Below, one piece after another: positions 18,602 through 27,514 of a stretch of 64,000 nucleotides of DNA. The notes beneath the pieces were generated by a model that was not told where the DNA came from, ran no database searches, and saw only the letters and a list, made by a program, of their open reading frames with translations. Position numbers and translations under genes: made by a program. The stretch is from CAVWXT01 sp963759115 (GTDB lineage: Bacteria; Planctomycetota; Planctomycetia; Pirellulales; Thermoguttaceae): the NCBI GenBank assembly GCA_963759115.1, contig CAVWXT010000005.1, positions 1,674,001-1,738,000 on the forward strand, given 5' to 3'. Position 1 is the first letter of the stretch, and every line of letters begins with the position of its first letter.

Positions 18602-18973
18602 ATGCCTAACCAACTTCCCATCGGCACCGAATACGACGAAGCCTACCTCGGCCTGCGGGTGCGAGTCGTGGGCCACCACAAAGACCAGTTCGGGCAGGTG
18701 GTCAATGATGTCGTCAAGGTAAGTGATTTGCCGCGGAAGGGCCGGTCAGTGAAACGCGTCGCGCCGAGCCGGGCAAGACGGCCGCAACGCCGGAGGTACA
18801 GGAGGCGCTCTGTGCGTGCCATCGTGCCTGTTGCCCCACCGCGAGAACCCAGCAAGCCATCGACCGCTTGGGCCGTGCTGGTCTGGTGCCTGATTGGCTT
18901 GGGCATCGTGAGTTGCTGCGAACTCTCTCAACGCAAGATACCTAACCTCTACACACATGGGAACCGACGATGA
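18602..18973 (+). CDS. Small membrane protein upstream of the recombinase, unknown function
   Basis: A 123-residue protein: an N-terminal soluble part (YDEAYLGLRVRVVGHHKDQFG), a very basic middle (ARRPQRRRYRRRSVR), then one membrane helix (AWAVLVWCLIGLGIVSCC). AGGAGACAACG before ATG 18602 is a good ribosome site. Its stop overlaps the recombinase start by four bases, so the two are coupled. A nucleic-acid contact by the basic region is possible but unproven. Confidence 0.5.
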   Translation: MPNQLPIGTEYDEAYLGLRVRVVGHHKDQFGQVVNDVVKVSDLPRKGRSVKRVAPSRARRPQRRRYRRRSVRAIVPVAPPREPSKPSTAWAVLVWCLIGLGIVSCCELSQRKIPNLYTHGNRR

Positions 18974-19872
18974 CAGTCTACGGAATTACCCGCGCCAGTA
19001 CGCGAAAACAGCAGGCATCGCCCGAAGTCCAGGCGGAGATGATCCGCAAGCATTGCGCCGCCGTGCCACTGCCCGAGCCCAGAATCCTCGACGAGCCGCT
19101 GGGCACTTCCGGCCGGAGCACGGACTTTCGGCACCGGCCCCGAGGCCGCTGGCTGCTGCTGAACACGCAACCCGGCGACGTTGTAGTGGTGACGAAGCTG
19201 GACCGGCTGGGCCGGACGGCACGGGATATCCTCGACACGCTGGAGAAGTTCGCCAAGCGAGGCGTGCGCGTGATCGTGATCCAATTCCTGGGCGGCCAGA
19301 TTATCGACATGGACAGCACGATGGGGCGGCTGGTGGTGATCTTCTTCGCCGGGCTGGCCCAATTCGAGGCCGACATGATCGGCGAGCGGACCTCCGAGTC
19401 GCTTCAGTGGCGGCGGAAGCAGGGGCTAGGCTATAACCATGTCAGTTTCGGCAAGAAGAAGGTCGGCAAGGGCAGCGAGTGGGACATGCAGCAGTTGGCC
19501 TACATTGCCGAGATCGCCGAGCGGCTGGGCAAAGGCGAGGACGTGCTCTTTGTGGTGGCCGACTTCTGGGGGCGGGGGATCAAGGACCATCGCGGGCTGC
19601 CGTGGGGCCAGGTCCAGCACAAGCCCGGCAAAGGGGCCGGAAATGGTTTCGAGTGGTACTGGCGGGCTACGCGCTGGTTTCACCGCATGAAGCACGCCGG
19701 CAAGTTGCCCCCGCCCTACTGCGACACCGCCCACACGATCCGCGAGCCCGTGCGGTTCACGGTGGAAAAGCGCCGCAAGCGTCCGAACGCCAAACCCGTC
19801 ATCGACGAAAAGGCCGGTTGGTCGGCCGAGCAGTGGCGGGAGTGGTTTGCGCTGGAGTTCCCGAAGAACTGA
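18970..19872 (+). CDS. Serine recombinase (resolvase/invertase family)
   Basis: This 300-residue protein has the N-terminal catalytic domain of serine recombinases, which cut DNA and form phosphoserine links. The nucleophile Ser is in YGITRASTRKQ, an Arg-rich active-site segment is LDRLGRTARDIL, and the domain ends with GLAQFEADMIGERT. The C-terminal part (about residues 150-300) is not a simple short helix-turn-helix; it includes aromatic-rich segments (FEWYWRATRWFHRMKHAG), so DNA binding may be by a longer, unusual domain. It lies last in the module and is likely the enzyme that moves or resolves it. Confidence 0.85.
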   Translation: MTVYGITRASTRKQQASPEVQAEMIRKHCAAVPLPEPRILDEPLGTSGRSTDFRHRPRGRWLLLNTQPGDVVVVTKLDRLGRTARDILDTLEKFAKRGVRVIVIQFLGGQIIDMDSTMGRLVVIFFAGLAQFEADMIGERTSESLQWRRKQGLGYNHVSFGKKKVGKGSEWDMQQLAYIAEIAERLGKGEDVLFVVADFWGRGIKDHRGLPWGQVQHKPGKGAGNGFEWYWRATRWFHRMKHAGKLPPPYCDTAHTIREPVRFTVEKRRKRPNAKPVIDEKAGWSAEQWREWFALEFPKN

Positions 19873-19890
19873 CGTCTTACACGCCCGAGT

Positions 19891-20060
19891 CTTCAATGGG
19901 GCCGCGCTCAGTTGACCGCGGAAATCCATCGAACGGATGACCGGCAAGCCGCCGGCCGTCGAGCTTCAATGGGGCCACGGTCAGTTGACCGCGGAAATTC
20001 GAATCACGTCCCAAGAGAATACCGCGAGAATCTCCGGCTTCAATGGGGCCGCGGTCAGTT
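19891..20060. CRISPR. Orphan mini CRISPR array: two full 35-bp repeats, two spacers, one partial repeat
   Basis: CTTCAATGGGGCCGCGCTCA... at 19891-19925 is repeated with two differences at 19964-19998, and its first 23 bases recur at 20038-20060. Spacers are 38 bp (19926-19963) and 39 bp (19999-20037), so the period is 73-74. The repeat holds a 9-bp palindrome (CCGCGGTCA and TGACCGCGG around GT). Its complement ends in CCCCATTGAAG, a common 3' end of CRISPR repeats, which suggests the array reads on the minus strand. No cas gene is seen in the window. With so few units a non-CRISPR repeat cannot be fully excluded. Confidence 0.75.
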
Positions 20061-20320
20061 CAGCAGTTCCGCAACGGAAGATCGGTGGGGGTAACGCGGG
20101 AGGTGAAATGACCGGAGGACAGCGACATTTGCGGTGTGCGCACCGGGATGACGGTAAGCGGGGCATTTTCCAAGAGGGGTCAAGGACCAGACGGGGCGCG
20201 CCACGTGGGAGTCCCCGGAACAGCCGTAGCTGTCAGGTTGGGACAGGCGCGAGGGGCCGCTTCTACGGCAGGTACCGCACGAGGAGAGGCAGAACGGTCA
20301 TGGCCGGCACGTGGACCGAG

Positions 20321-21556
20321 CTATGGTCCTCGGGCGTATTGTCCGCCGCACCGCCGGGAGTGGACCAAAGCCGCGTAGAGTTCGGCGGCCAAGCCGATCA
20401 GCGTGAAACGATCACGAAAGGGCGGCTTGAGGTTCCGTCGCCAGAAGCATTGCAGGAGAATGAAGGCCAGAAACAGCGTGAGCACGAAATTGACGATTGC
20501 CGTCGGTTCGTGCTTGAAGACATGATCCAGGCCCCAATGGGTCGAGGTGCTGTTGAAGCAGCCATTCTCGATGTCCCAACGCCAGTGGCCTGTCGCCAGA
20601 ACGACCGCGCGGATAACTGCCGACGGCTGAATGTCGTGGCCCAGTACCACGAGGAGATCTGCTCGGTGTTCTTCCCTTGAGCGGCGATCCGTTCTCGTCG
20701 TTGTTCGGTCTCTTTGGTGTGCAATACCCGCAAGGGCTTGGTGACGCCTTCGGCAGAGGTAAAACCCTCGTCGTCCCAGTATTGGACGGTTCGCCGACCC
20801 TCGGTCCACTGGCCGTCGGCGGTGCGTTGGGAGAACAATCCTTGGGCGTCTTGAAGCAAGAGGCGGTGGTCGCCCTGGACAACCACGATCACCTGCTTGT
20901 GGTGCTCCTGGCAGAAGTTGAGGAAGGGGGCCTCGAAGTACAAGCCGTCGCCGACCACGGCGTCGAAGTAGCGGGGGTAGTTGGCGAAAATCCGCTCCCG
21001 CAGGCGCTGGGCGGCCGCCACTTCTCCCTCGCCGGGTCGCTGGAACTCTATGTCCAGGGGAATGGCCAAGTCCTGCCCAATCCAATGGCAGACCACGCCA
21101 CGGTGATCGTATTCGGTGACCTCTTGGTCATCCACTGTCAAGGTGCGGGTGAGGCATTGGTCGCAGCAGCGTTTGCGGCTGGCGAAAAAACTCATGCCCA
21201 TCCACAGCCGCAAACATCCAGTCGCCGCCGCCGTGGAGCACCTTGTTGCGTTTGATGCGGAGGTGGACATCGCGGAGCACCTCGCGCAACAAGCTGCTGT
21301 CCCACTGCGCGTACACCCGGCCCACGCTGTCGCCGCTGGGGACGCGGGGTCCGACAAAGTTCCGCAGTCGTCCGGGGAAGTGGCGCTCCTTGTCGATGCC
21401 GTTGAGACTGCCGCGGCCCGTGGCGAACATGGCAAACGCGGTGCCAAAAATGGCTGCGGTGGGAATCACCGCCGCGGAGCGCGAATCGCTAAGCAGAGCC
21501 GTCAGCCTGCGGAAGTCGAACACTTTGTCGAGGTAACCATAGAATCGTGCCATCAT
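20321..21556 (-). pseudogene. Decayed DDE transposase (IS4-like), at least two frame breaks
   Basis: Three frames together give one transposase. The start, MMARFYGYLDKVFDFRRL (21556), leads into AMFATGRGSLNGIDKERH and AAVDGHEFF. A second frame from about 21190 carries SRKRCCDQCLTR, DAVVGDGLYFE and FCQEHHKQVIVVVQGD. A third from about 20650 ends with GHWRWDIENGCFN and WGLDHVFKHE. The W-D-I-E-N-x-x-F segment is the YREK-like Glu region of IS4-type enzymes. The shifts are not at A-runs, so this looks like decay or sequence error. It starts inside the stop of the DUF6788-like gene, a common pairing. Confidence 0.7.
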
Positions 21557-21936
21557 GGCGGTTTCTCCTTCCCTTGGCGCGCCAGGGCCTCCTTTTTCTT
21601 GGCCAGGAATGTTTCCAGGCACTGTTGTGAGATCGCATCCAGCAATCCGTCCACCTCTTGGCCGGTCTGGACCCAGCGGCGGACGGTTTCTTCCAGGGCA
21701 TGGGGAACATAGATCATTTTCCGCTGTCCGCCCCAACGGATCGCCAGACAAAGAGCCGGGTGTTTCTGCCCCTGTTGGCAGCGGCAGCCTTTCTTGCCGC
21801 AGGTTCGTTGCATTGCGACCAGGCTGCCGCGAAGCAGCGCGCGATCGGCGACCCGTTGGACCGCCTGGGAACGGGCCTCGCGTTCTTGGGCGGAGCGATG
21901 AGTCCGCGAGGCCGGCCGCGGCATTCGTCGCGTCAT
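21553..21936 (-). CDS. DUF6788-like accessory protein of the transposase
   Basis: A 127-residue basic protein with the conserved block MQRTCGKKGCRCQQGQKHPA, holding a Cys pair pattern, followed by GGQRKMIYVP. I recognise this as the small protein that often precedes certain IS4-like transposases; its function is not established. The start at 21936 (MTRRMPRPAS) follows AGGAG. Its stop overlaps the transposase start (ATGA), so they are coupled. Confidence 0.65.
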   Translation of the reverse strand: MTRRMPRPASRTHRSAQEREARSQAVQRVADRALLRGSLVAMQRTCGKKGCRCQQGQKHPALCLAIRWGGQRKMIYVPHALEETVRRWVQTGQEVDGLLDAISQQCLETFLAKKKEALARQGKEKPP

Positions 21937-22121
21937 CGGAGGGCTCTCCTGTCTGTTATATATAATTATAACAGAATACGCGACGCCACGCAAGAGATTC
22001 TTGGATGCGAATTTGCCCTGCGCCAGGCCGGGAGCTACAAAACGGGGCCTGGCGAGCGGTTACGGCATCAGAAACGCCTTAGTTGCGGAACTGCTGTTGC
22101 GCGACGCCATGCGGAGAATGA

Positions 22122-22520
22122 TCAAGTTCCGTTGAGCAGGTCCACGACCCATTGCGGCGGCCGGATTGGCTTGCCCGTGGTGTCGGTAATGGCGTGGATC
22201 GTGTAGCCCCGGCAAACCGGCCGGCCGCTGTCGGCCTGTTCGATGCTGACGTCGAATCGGACTCGTGCCCGGCCCGTCATCACGGCGGCGGCGGTTATCT
22301 TCAAGAGATCGTCGTAGGCGGCCTTACCGAGGTATTCCACGTGCGCCTGGGTCACCGGCAGCATGACCCCGCGCTCTTCCCACTGCGTATAAGGCGTCCC
22401 CGTGGCGCGACAGAGTTCCGTTCGGCCGCACTCGAACCACTCCAGCGCGTGGGAGTTGTAGTACGTTCCCATAACGTCGATCTCGCTATAGCGAACGCGG
22501 ATGGTGTGAGTGTGGTGCAT
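22122..22520 (-). CDS. Acyl-CoA thioesterase (YbgC/4-HBT hot-dog family)
   Basis: This 132-residue protein has the hot-dog fold pattern of 4-hydroxybenzoyl-CoA thioesterases: RVRYSEIDVMGTYYNSHALEWFE contains the catalytic Asp and the neighbouring Tyr/Asn/His block, followed by VTQAHVEYLGKAAYDD. It hydrolyses short or aromatic acyl-CoA in the cytoplasm. The start at 22520 (MHHTHTIRVRYS) is preferred because the longer frame adds non-coding-like sequence. It is downstream of, and co-oriented with, the glycosyltransferase gene, marking the return to chromosomal backbone. Confidence 0.8.
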   Translation of the reverse strand: MHHTHTIRVRYSEIDVMGTYYNSHALEWFECGRTELCRATGTPYTQWEERGVMLPVTQAHVEYLGKAAYDDLLKITAAAVMTGRARVRFDVSIEQADSGRPVCRGYTIHAITDTTGKPIRPPQWVVDLLNGT

Positions 22521-22625
22521 CGATGGCGGGCGGTGGAGAGTGGAGAGTTGATCGTGGGTGATGTTTCGTTTAGCGGCCGCCGGCACGGCGGCCATGCCGG
22601 CGAAATCCGCAATATCCGATGCACG

Positions 22626-23363
22626 TCAGTGCCGGAGCAAGTTTCGCACACCCAGGGCGAGAATGATCCGCAGGGCCGCCATGGCTTCGCCGGCGTCGAT
22701 CTTGGAGACGCCGCGCTGCCGCTCGACAAACACGATGGGCGTTTCGCCGAACCGCGCGCCCAGCCGCTTCAGACGCCAAAGTATTTCTTCCTGAAACGAG
22801 TAGCCGCGGCTCTCGATGGCGTCGAAATCGAGGCGGGCGAGCGCCGCGCTGCGGTAGCAGCGGAACGCCCCGCTGCAATCCTTGGGCCGAAGCCCCAGTA
22901 GCCAGCGAGCGTAAAGGTTCACGGCCCGGCTCATCAGCCGGCGTTTCAGCGGCCAGCCCTCGACGCCGCCGCCCGGGACGTAACGCGATCCGATCATCAC
23001 GTCGATGGGCGGTTGGTTCGGCGGGTCCATGCCGGCCAGCAACGCCGGCAGGTATTTCGGCGGATGGCTGAAATCGGCGTCCATGTTCAGCATGAATTGG
23101 TAGCCGCGCTCGAGGGCGTATTTCATGCCGGCGATGGTGGCCGTGCCCAGGCCGAGTTTGCCCGGCCGGTGCAGGCAGGCAATCCGCGGATTGTTCACCT
23201 GCTGCTCTTGGCACCATCGGCCGGTGCCGTCGGGCGAGTTGTCGTCGATCACCAGCACGTCCGCGTCCGGCACAAAATGGAATATCTCCTCGACCAGACG
23301 AGGCAGATTTTCCATCTCGTTGTAGGTGGCCACCGTGACCAGGGTTGTGCCGTTCTTGGACAT
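22626..23363 (-). CDS. Polyprenol-phosphate mannosyltransferase-like GT2 enzyme
   Basis: This 245-residue family-2 glycosyltransferase resembles Dpm1/Ppm1 (polyprenol monophosphomannose synthase). It would transfer mannose or a related sugar from a nucleotide sugar to a lipid-phosphate carrier at the inner membrane face. The sugar-nucleotide site shows VATYNEMENLPRL, VIDDNSPDGTG and MDADFSHPP; DCSGAFRCYR and SYSFQEEI-like GYSFQEEILWRL follow in the expected order. The C-terminus has no membrane anchor. The start at 23363 (MSKNGTTLV) is chosen because the longer frame runs into the hairpin repeat. Confidence 0.85.
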   Translation of the reverse strand: MSKNGTTLVTVATYNEMENLPRLVEEIFHFVPDADVLVIDDNSPDGTGRWCQEQQVNNPRIACLHRPGKLGLGTATIAGMKYALERGYQFMLNMDADFSHPPKYLPALLAGMDPPNQPPIDVMIGSRYVPGGGVEGWPLKRRLMSRAVNLYARWLLGLRPKDCSGAFRCYRSAALARLDFDAIESRGYSFQEEILWRLKRLGARFGETPIVFVERQRGVSKIDAGEAMAALRIILALGVRNLLRH

Positions 23364-23397
23364 CGCGCCTCGGTGAATTGCGGCATGGTTCATACCT

Positions 23398-23472
23398 GGG
23401 TGGCACGCCCTGAGGAACGAAGGGCGTGGCCGGCGGGTCGCCACGCCCTTCGTTCCTCAGGACGTGCCACCC
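23398..23472. repeat. Long perfect-like hairpin (GTGGCACGCCCTGAGGAACG family)
   Basis: 33-bp arms at 23398-23430 and 23440-23472 match at 32 of 33 positions around a 9-bp loop. It lies 35-110 bases upstream of the glycosyltransferase start. It is probably a dispersed, REP-like or MITE-like element. Confidence 0.9.
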
Positions 23473-23600
23473 AAATGCGTTCGGAAATGTACCGTGCCTG
23501 AATTGCCATCGGGCCGGCAAGCGTGGCGGCCGCACAGGATGTCGGGATTCTAGCAGAACCGGGGGCAAGTGTGTAGAATAGGCCGAGAGAGAGCGAATCT

Positions 23601-23861
23601 ATGGACAAAGTCGTGCATGGAGTGATCCACGGCAAGACCATTGAACTGACGGAGCCTGTCGGGATAGCCGACGGCCAGGAAGTCGAGGTTGTGCTCCGGT
23701 GCTCGATGTCTTCCCGCCCCTGGGGCGAGGGCATCCGCAACTCGGCTGGTGGATGGGCGGACTATTGGACAGACGAAGACGATCGGATCTTGGAAGAAAT
23801 CCGTCACGGCCGAAAATGCGAGACTCGCCCAGAGACTCCCCGTTGTGATTTTCCTGTTTGA
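23601..23861 (+). CDS. Putative antitoxin-like protein without its toxin
   Basis: An 86-residue protein whose N-terminus (MDKVVHGVIHGKTIELTEP, GIADGQEVEVVL) resembles AbrB-like/DUF104 antitoxins, with an acidic C-terminal helix (TDEDDRILEEIRHGR) that would bind a toxin. Such genes normally precede a vapC gene. None follows; the next gene is a transporter. It is therefore an orphan antitoxin or an AbrB-like regulator. The stop overlaps a frame start at 23858, but the transporter start is more likely 23918. Confidence 0.6.
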   Translation: MDKVVHGVIHGKTIELTEPVGIADGQEVEVVLRCSMSSRPWGEGIRNSAGGWADYWTDEDDRILEEIRHGRKCETRPETPRCDFPV

Positions 23862-23917
23862 TACCCGCCTGCAATGCCGTCGCTTGGAAGACTGGCTCAC
23901 ACCGTAGAATTGCCGCG

Positions 23918-25216
23918 ATGACGCGCCCCGCCTCCACTCTGCTCCGTCCGCCGCGTTCCCGCCGCTTGCGGCAGCGTCGCACGGGCGCCGAAGGCCGCCC
24001 GACCGAGCCGCCCTTCACCTACGGCCGGCCGTTCTGGCTGGCCTACGCGTCGAACGCGCTGCTGATGATGGCCGTGTCGCTGCTGTTCCGCTACGCCGAT
24101 TTCGTTACGCTGCTGGGTGGAAGCGAATTTCACCTGGGCTGGATCGTGGGCGTGGGCATGGTCGGAAGCCTGGTCACGCGAGTAGCGATCGGTTCGTATA
24201 TCGACCGTCACGGGTCGCGGCAGGTGTGGCTGGGCTCGACGGTGTTGTTCGTCGCCACCTGCCTGGCCCATTTGGCCATCGTCAGCCATACGGGCATAGC
24301 CATCTACTTGCTGCGAATCTCCTATTGCTGCGGCATTGCCGGCATCTATGGGGCCTCGATTACCTTTATTTCTGCACGGGGGCCCAGCGAGCGCATGGCC
24401 GAGTTGGTCGGCATGTTGGGAACCGCCGGCTTCTTGGGCACAGTCGTCGGCACCCTGTTGGGCGACCTCCTGTTGGGCTCCGCAACCGTGGGGCACGCCC
24501 AAGTCGAGCGGATGTTCGTGGTGGCCGCCGGGTTGGGAGTGCTCTCGTTCCCGTTTGCCTGGGCCGCCACCAGGACCGAAATGCGGCCGAATACGGCCGC
24601 CGGCGCCTCGATCCTGACCGTGCTGCGGCGGCATTACCCCGGCGGCGTGTTGCTGATTGGCGTGGCGATGGGGTTCGGCCTGGGGCTGCCCAACACGTTC
24701 CTGCGAACTTACGCCGCCGAACTCGACATCCCGCGGATCGGGCTGTTCTTCCTGGTTTATGCGGCCGCGGCCATTGTGACCCGGGTGGCTACCCGCCGTT
24801 GGCCCGAGCGTTTCGGCAGCCGGCCCATGATCTTGTTGGGCACCGCCGGCATGGTGCTGGGCCTGCTGCTGTTTCTGCCGGTGAGGGCCGAATGGCAACT
24901 GGCCTTCCCGGCCCTGGGGTGTGGTTGTTCCCACGCGATCTTGTTTCCCTCGGTGGTGGCCGCCGGCAGCATCACGTTTCCGGACAGGTATCGCGGATTG
25001 GCAATTATTCTGGTGCTGGCCGCGTGGGACGTGGGCCAGGTGCTGGGCGCCCTGTCGGTCGGCGCCCTGCTGGAGTACAGCGAGTCGGCGGGGCTGCCCC
25101 CGTATCCGACGATGTTCCTCACGATGGCCGGCGTGCTGGCCCTAGTGGGTGCGTGGTACGCGGCCGCCAGCCGCGGCGCGGCCGGTTCGACGGTTGTCGT
25201 GGTCAAATCGGAATAA
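23918..25216 (+). CDS. MFS transporter
   Basis: This 432-residue protein has about 12 hydrophobic segments in the major facilitator layout, beginning at WLAYASNALLMMAVSLLF. The MFS loop 2-3 motif appears as GSYIDRHGSRQVW. The N-terminal ~35 residues are basic and cytoplasmic. The substrate cannot be told. The start at 23918 (MTRPAS) is preferred since residues upstream look non-coding. No ligand-binding partner or regulator is adjacent. The 370 bases after its stop (25217-25586) hold only repeats. Confidence 0.8.
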   Translation: MTRPASTLLRPPRSRRLRQRRTGAEGRPTEPPFTYGRPFWLAYASNALLMMAVSLLFRYADFVTLLGGSEFHLGWIVGVGMVGSLVTRVAIGSYIDRHGSRQVWLGSTVLFVATCLAHLAIVSHTGIAIYLLRISYCCGIAGIYGASITFISARGPSERMAELVGMLGTAGFLGTVVGTLLGDLLLGSATVGHAQVERMFVVAAGLGVLSFPFAWAATRTEMRPNTAAGASILTVLRRHYPGGVLLIGVAMGFGLGLPNTFLRTYAAELDIPRIGLFFLVYAAAAIVTRVATRRWPERFGSRPMILLGTAGMVLGLLLFLPVRAEWQLAFPALGCGCSHAILFPSVVAAGSITFPDRYRGLAIILVLAAWDVGQVLGALSVGALLEYSESAGLPPYPTMFLTMAGVLALVGAWYAAASRGAAGSTVVVVKSE

Positions 25217-25472
25217 GCCGGTTTGCTTGGAACATGAGGAAACGGAGAAAACGGAGGATTTTCCGGCCTCCGTTGCCTCTGTTATCTCCTGTTCAAACCC
25301 AGGGAGGAGAGGGGCGTGCAGACGCAAAGGTGCGAAGCATTTCTTTGGACATCGAGATGCGCACACCGCGCAACAACACAAAACCAGTTGACTTTTCCCA
25401 CATCCTGGGGTCGAATATACTGTAGTCGAGTTGGCGGGCTGGTCGTCGAGGGCAAGGTGGCGTCGCCCCAAT

Positions 25473-25533
25473 CCCTCCGGGAGAGGGTGAGCCGGCAGTT
25501 CCCTCTCCTTCCGGGAGAGGGTTAGGGTGAGGG
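25473..25533. repeat. CCCTCTCC/GGAGAGGG palindromic repeat cluster
   Basis: Two related units (25473-25491 and 25501-25533) contain CCCTCTCC-type arms and end in GTTAGGGTGAGGG. Such CCCTAACCC/CCCTCTCC words are a known class of dispersed intergenic repeat in many high-GC environmental genomes. They lie upstream of the prepilin-like gene. Confidence 0.6.
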
Positions 25534-25586
25534 CTTTTGAAGAAATCGGATTTCTTCACAATGTCCGGCACGAGGGGAGAACTCTT

Positions 25587-26960
25587 ATGAAACGGCCCTT
25601 TTTCCGTCCCTCCGGCTATACCTTGGTGGAAATTCTGGTGGCCACCACCTTGTCGCTGATCCTGCTGGGCGCGGTGGTGCAGATGTTCGGCAACGTAGGC
25701 CGGAGCATCACCGACTCGCGGTCGATGTTGGAGATGTCCGATCATTTGCGGCTGGCCGCCACCCGCTTGCAGCAGGACTTGGCCGGGGTGACGGTGACGA
25801 TGAATCCGCCCCGAAGGCCAGAGAATAATGAGGGCTATTTCGAGTATATCGAGGGGCCGGTCGGCGCGACAATCATGACAAAGGGAGGGGTGTCCTCACC
25901 GTTGACGCCAGCCGTAAACGGCGATCTTACTACTCCCGACGTTGATACGACGGCGGGTGATTTTGACGACATTCTCATGTTCACCACCCGTAGCACCGGC
26001 CGACCTTTTGTGGGACGGTGTTTCGGATCGGCAAGTGGCACAGTGACCTCAGATATAGCCGAGGTGGCGTGGTTCGTCCGCGGACGCACACTTTACCGCC
26101 GCGTACTGCTGGTCGCGCCTTCTGCGCCCTTGACAACTCCTGCGGGACGCTCATTTTACGAAGTCAACGACATTTCCGTTCATCCGAATGGGGCTGGCAC
26201 GCCGGTGGCGAACACGCTCGGCGATCTGACTCGCCGAGAATGTCGGTTCGCGCATCCGACGGATACCTTCCCCTATGACGTTACTCGCTGGAATTGGGTG
26301 GCATCACTGCCGACGGGATATACTACGTCACTGTCACCGATCGCAATCCCGACGCTGCCGACGTTGCGGGAGTGTTCGTCGTCCACGTGGACTGTGAACC
26401 GGCTACCGCCGACCCCAGCGCCGACGCTTGGCACACTCGATTTGTGGACCAACGACACCAGCCGCCGTCTATCGGACCAGGCCTTCGCAACAAGCAACCT
26501 TCGGATTGCGGACGACGTAATTCTCACCAACGTGATTGGCTTCGACGTTAAGGCATGGGACCCGAGTGCTGGTGGTACTGGCCAGTATGTTGACATGGGA
26601 AATCCGTCAGGGATCGGCCAATTTACGGGAAATGGTGCAATCGTTGGCTATATCCAAAGCGGGGCAGGCTACGCACCGCAGTCTCTTCCGCGGGTGTACG
26701 ACACGTGGTCGACACACTACGAAGACGTGGGAACGTGGGCTGGTGACCCACGTGCCGGGCGTGCGACGAATGGCTTCGACAACGCAATCTTGGAGACTGG
26801 CGCCGCGACGAATGGGCTTGTAGATGATGACCAGGAGAAGCTAACCCATCCGCCCTATCCCTATCCTCTGCGCGGCATTCAAGTGAAGATTCGCGTGTTT
26901 GAGCCCGACAGCCGGCAGATCCGCGAATGGACCGTGGTGCAGGATTTTCTGGCCCAGTGA
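25587..26960 (+). CDS. Type IV pilin/type II secretion prepilin-like protein (PulJ-like)
   Basis: A 457-residue protein with the class III signal of prepilins: a short basic leader, then GYTLVEILVATTLSLILLGA, where cleavage follows the Gly and Glu is at position 5 of the mature part. It would be processed by prepilin peptidase and assemble as a minor pseudopilin. The remaining 400 residues are far longer than usual for PulJ, as in planctomycete DUF1559-like or verrucomicrobial prepilin-like proteins. GGGGAG precedes the ATG at 25587. No other pilus genes are nearby. Confidence 0.7.
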   Translation: MKRPFFRPSGYTLVEILVATTLSLILLGAVVQMFGNVGRSITDSRSMLEMSDHLRLAATRLQQDLAGVTVTMNPPRRPENNEGYFEYIEGPVGATIMTKGGVSSPLTPAVNGDLTTPDVDTTAGDFDDILMFTTRSTGRPFVGRCFGSASGTVTSDIAEVAWFVRGRTLYRRVLLVAPSAPLTTPAGRSFYEVNDISVHPNGAGTPVANTLGDLTRRECRFAHPTDTFPYDVTRWNWVASLPTGYTTSLSPIAIPTLPTLRECSSSTWTVNRLPPTPAPTLGTLDLWTNDTSRRLSDQAFATSNLRIADDVILTNVIGFDVKAWDPSAGGTGQYVDMGNPSGIGQFTGNGAIVGYIQSGAGYAPQSLPRVYDTWSTHYEDVGTWAGDPRAGRATNGFDNAILETGAATNGLVDDDQEKLTHPPYPYPLRGIQVKIRVFEPDSRQIREWTVVQDFLAQ

Positions 26961-27077
26961 ACCCGCGACCGACCATGTTTGGGTGAAAGTCGAACTGCCG
27001 CCCAATCGGCAATAGAACGCGGCCACTCGCCGAAAGTCACTCCCGGTTTTGCGCGACCGGGCCCACGTGCGGCGAGT

Positions 27078-27507
27078 TCAGGGCGGTGCCGTCCAGTCTT
27101 CAACCTTCAGTCCCGGAACTTTGCCAAAGTCCACAAGATTGCGGGATAGCAGCGTAGCGCCGCGCGACAAGACCACGGCGGCAATCTTCAGGTCCATTGT
27201 GCCGATCCGTATTCCGGCATGGCGCAAACGTTGGAATTCGCTGACCGCCCCTTCGTCAAAATCCAAAACCGGGATTTGCCGGTAGTTCTCCAGATGCCGC
27301 CGCAGCCGCCGGTAGGCATCCAATTGCTGCGTCATCGATCTCGCCCGAGCGATAATAAGCCATCCAGCCTCGCACCTGTTCCTCGTAGCTGATAATCGTC
27401 GTGGCGGCTTGGTCTGGGGGGATGTCGGCCAGCCGCTCTCGCAAGGCGGCCGAATCTTCGCCTCCCCATTCCAGCAGGCTCATGTGGTCCGTGTCGAGAA
27501 CCAGCAT
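27078..27507 (-). pseudogene. VapC-like PIN-domain toxin with a frameshift
   Basis: Two frames join into one PIN protein. The first starts at 27507 with MLVLDTDHMSLLEWGG (first acidic residue) and TTIISYEEQVRGWMAYY. The second resumes near 27340 with MTQQLDAYRRLRRHLEN and continues to GTMDLKIAAVVLSRGATLLSRNLVDF, holding the late Asp residues. The single break (about 27335-27345) could be a sequence error; if real, the toxin is dead. It follows its antitoxin-like gene by 7 bases. Confidence 0.7.
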
Positions 27508-27514
27508 CGCACGG

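Noticed and set aside
20038..20060. A third complete CRISPR repeat
   Set aside because: Only the first 23 bases match; the following bases diverge, so it is counted as a partial repeat.
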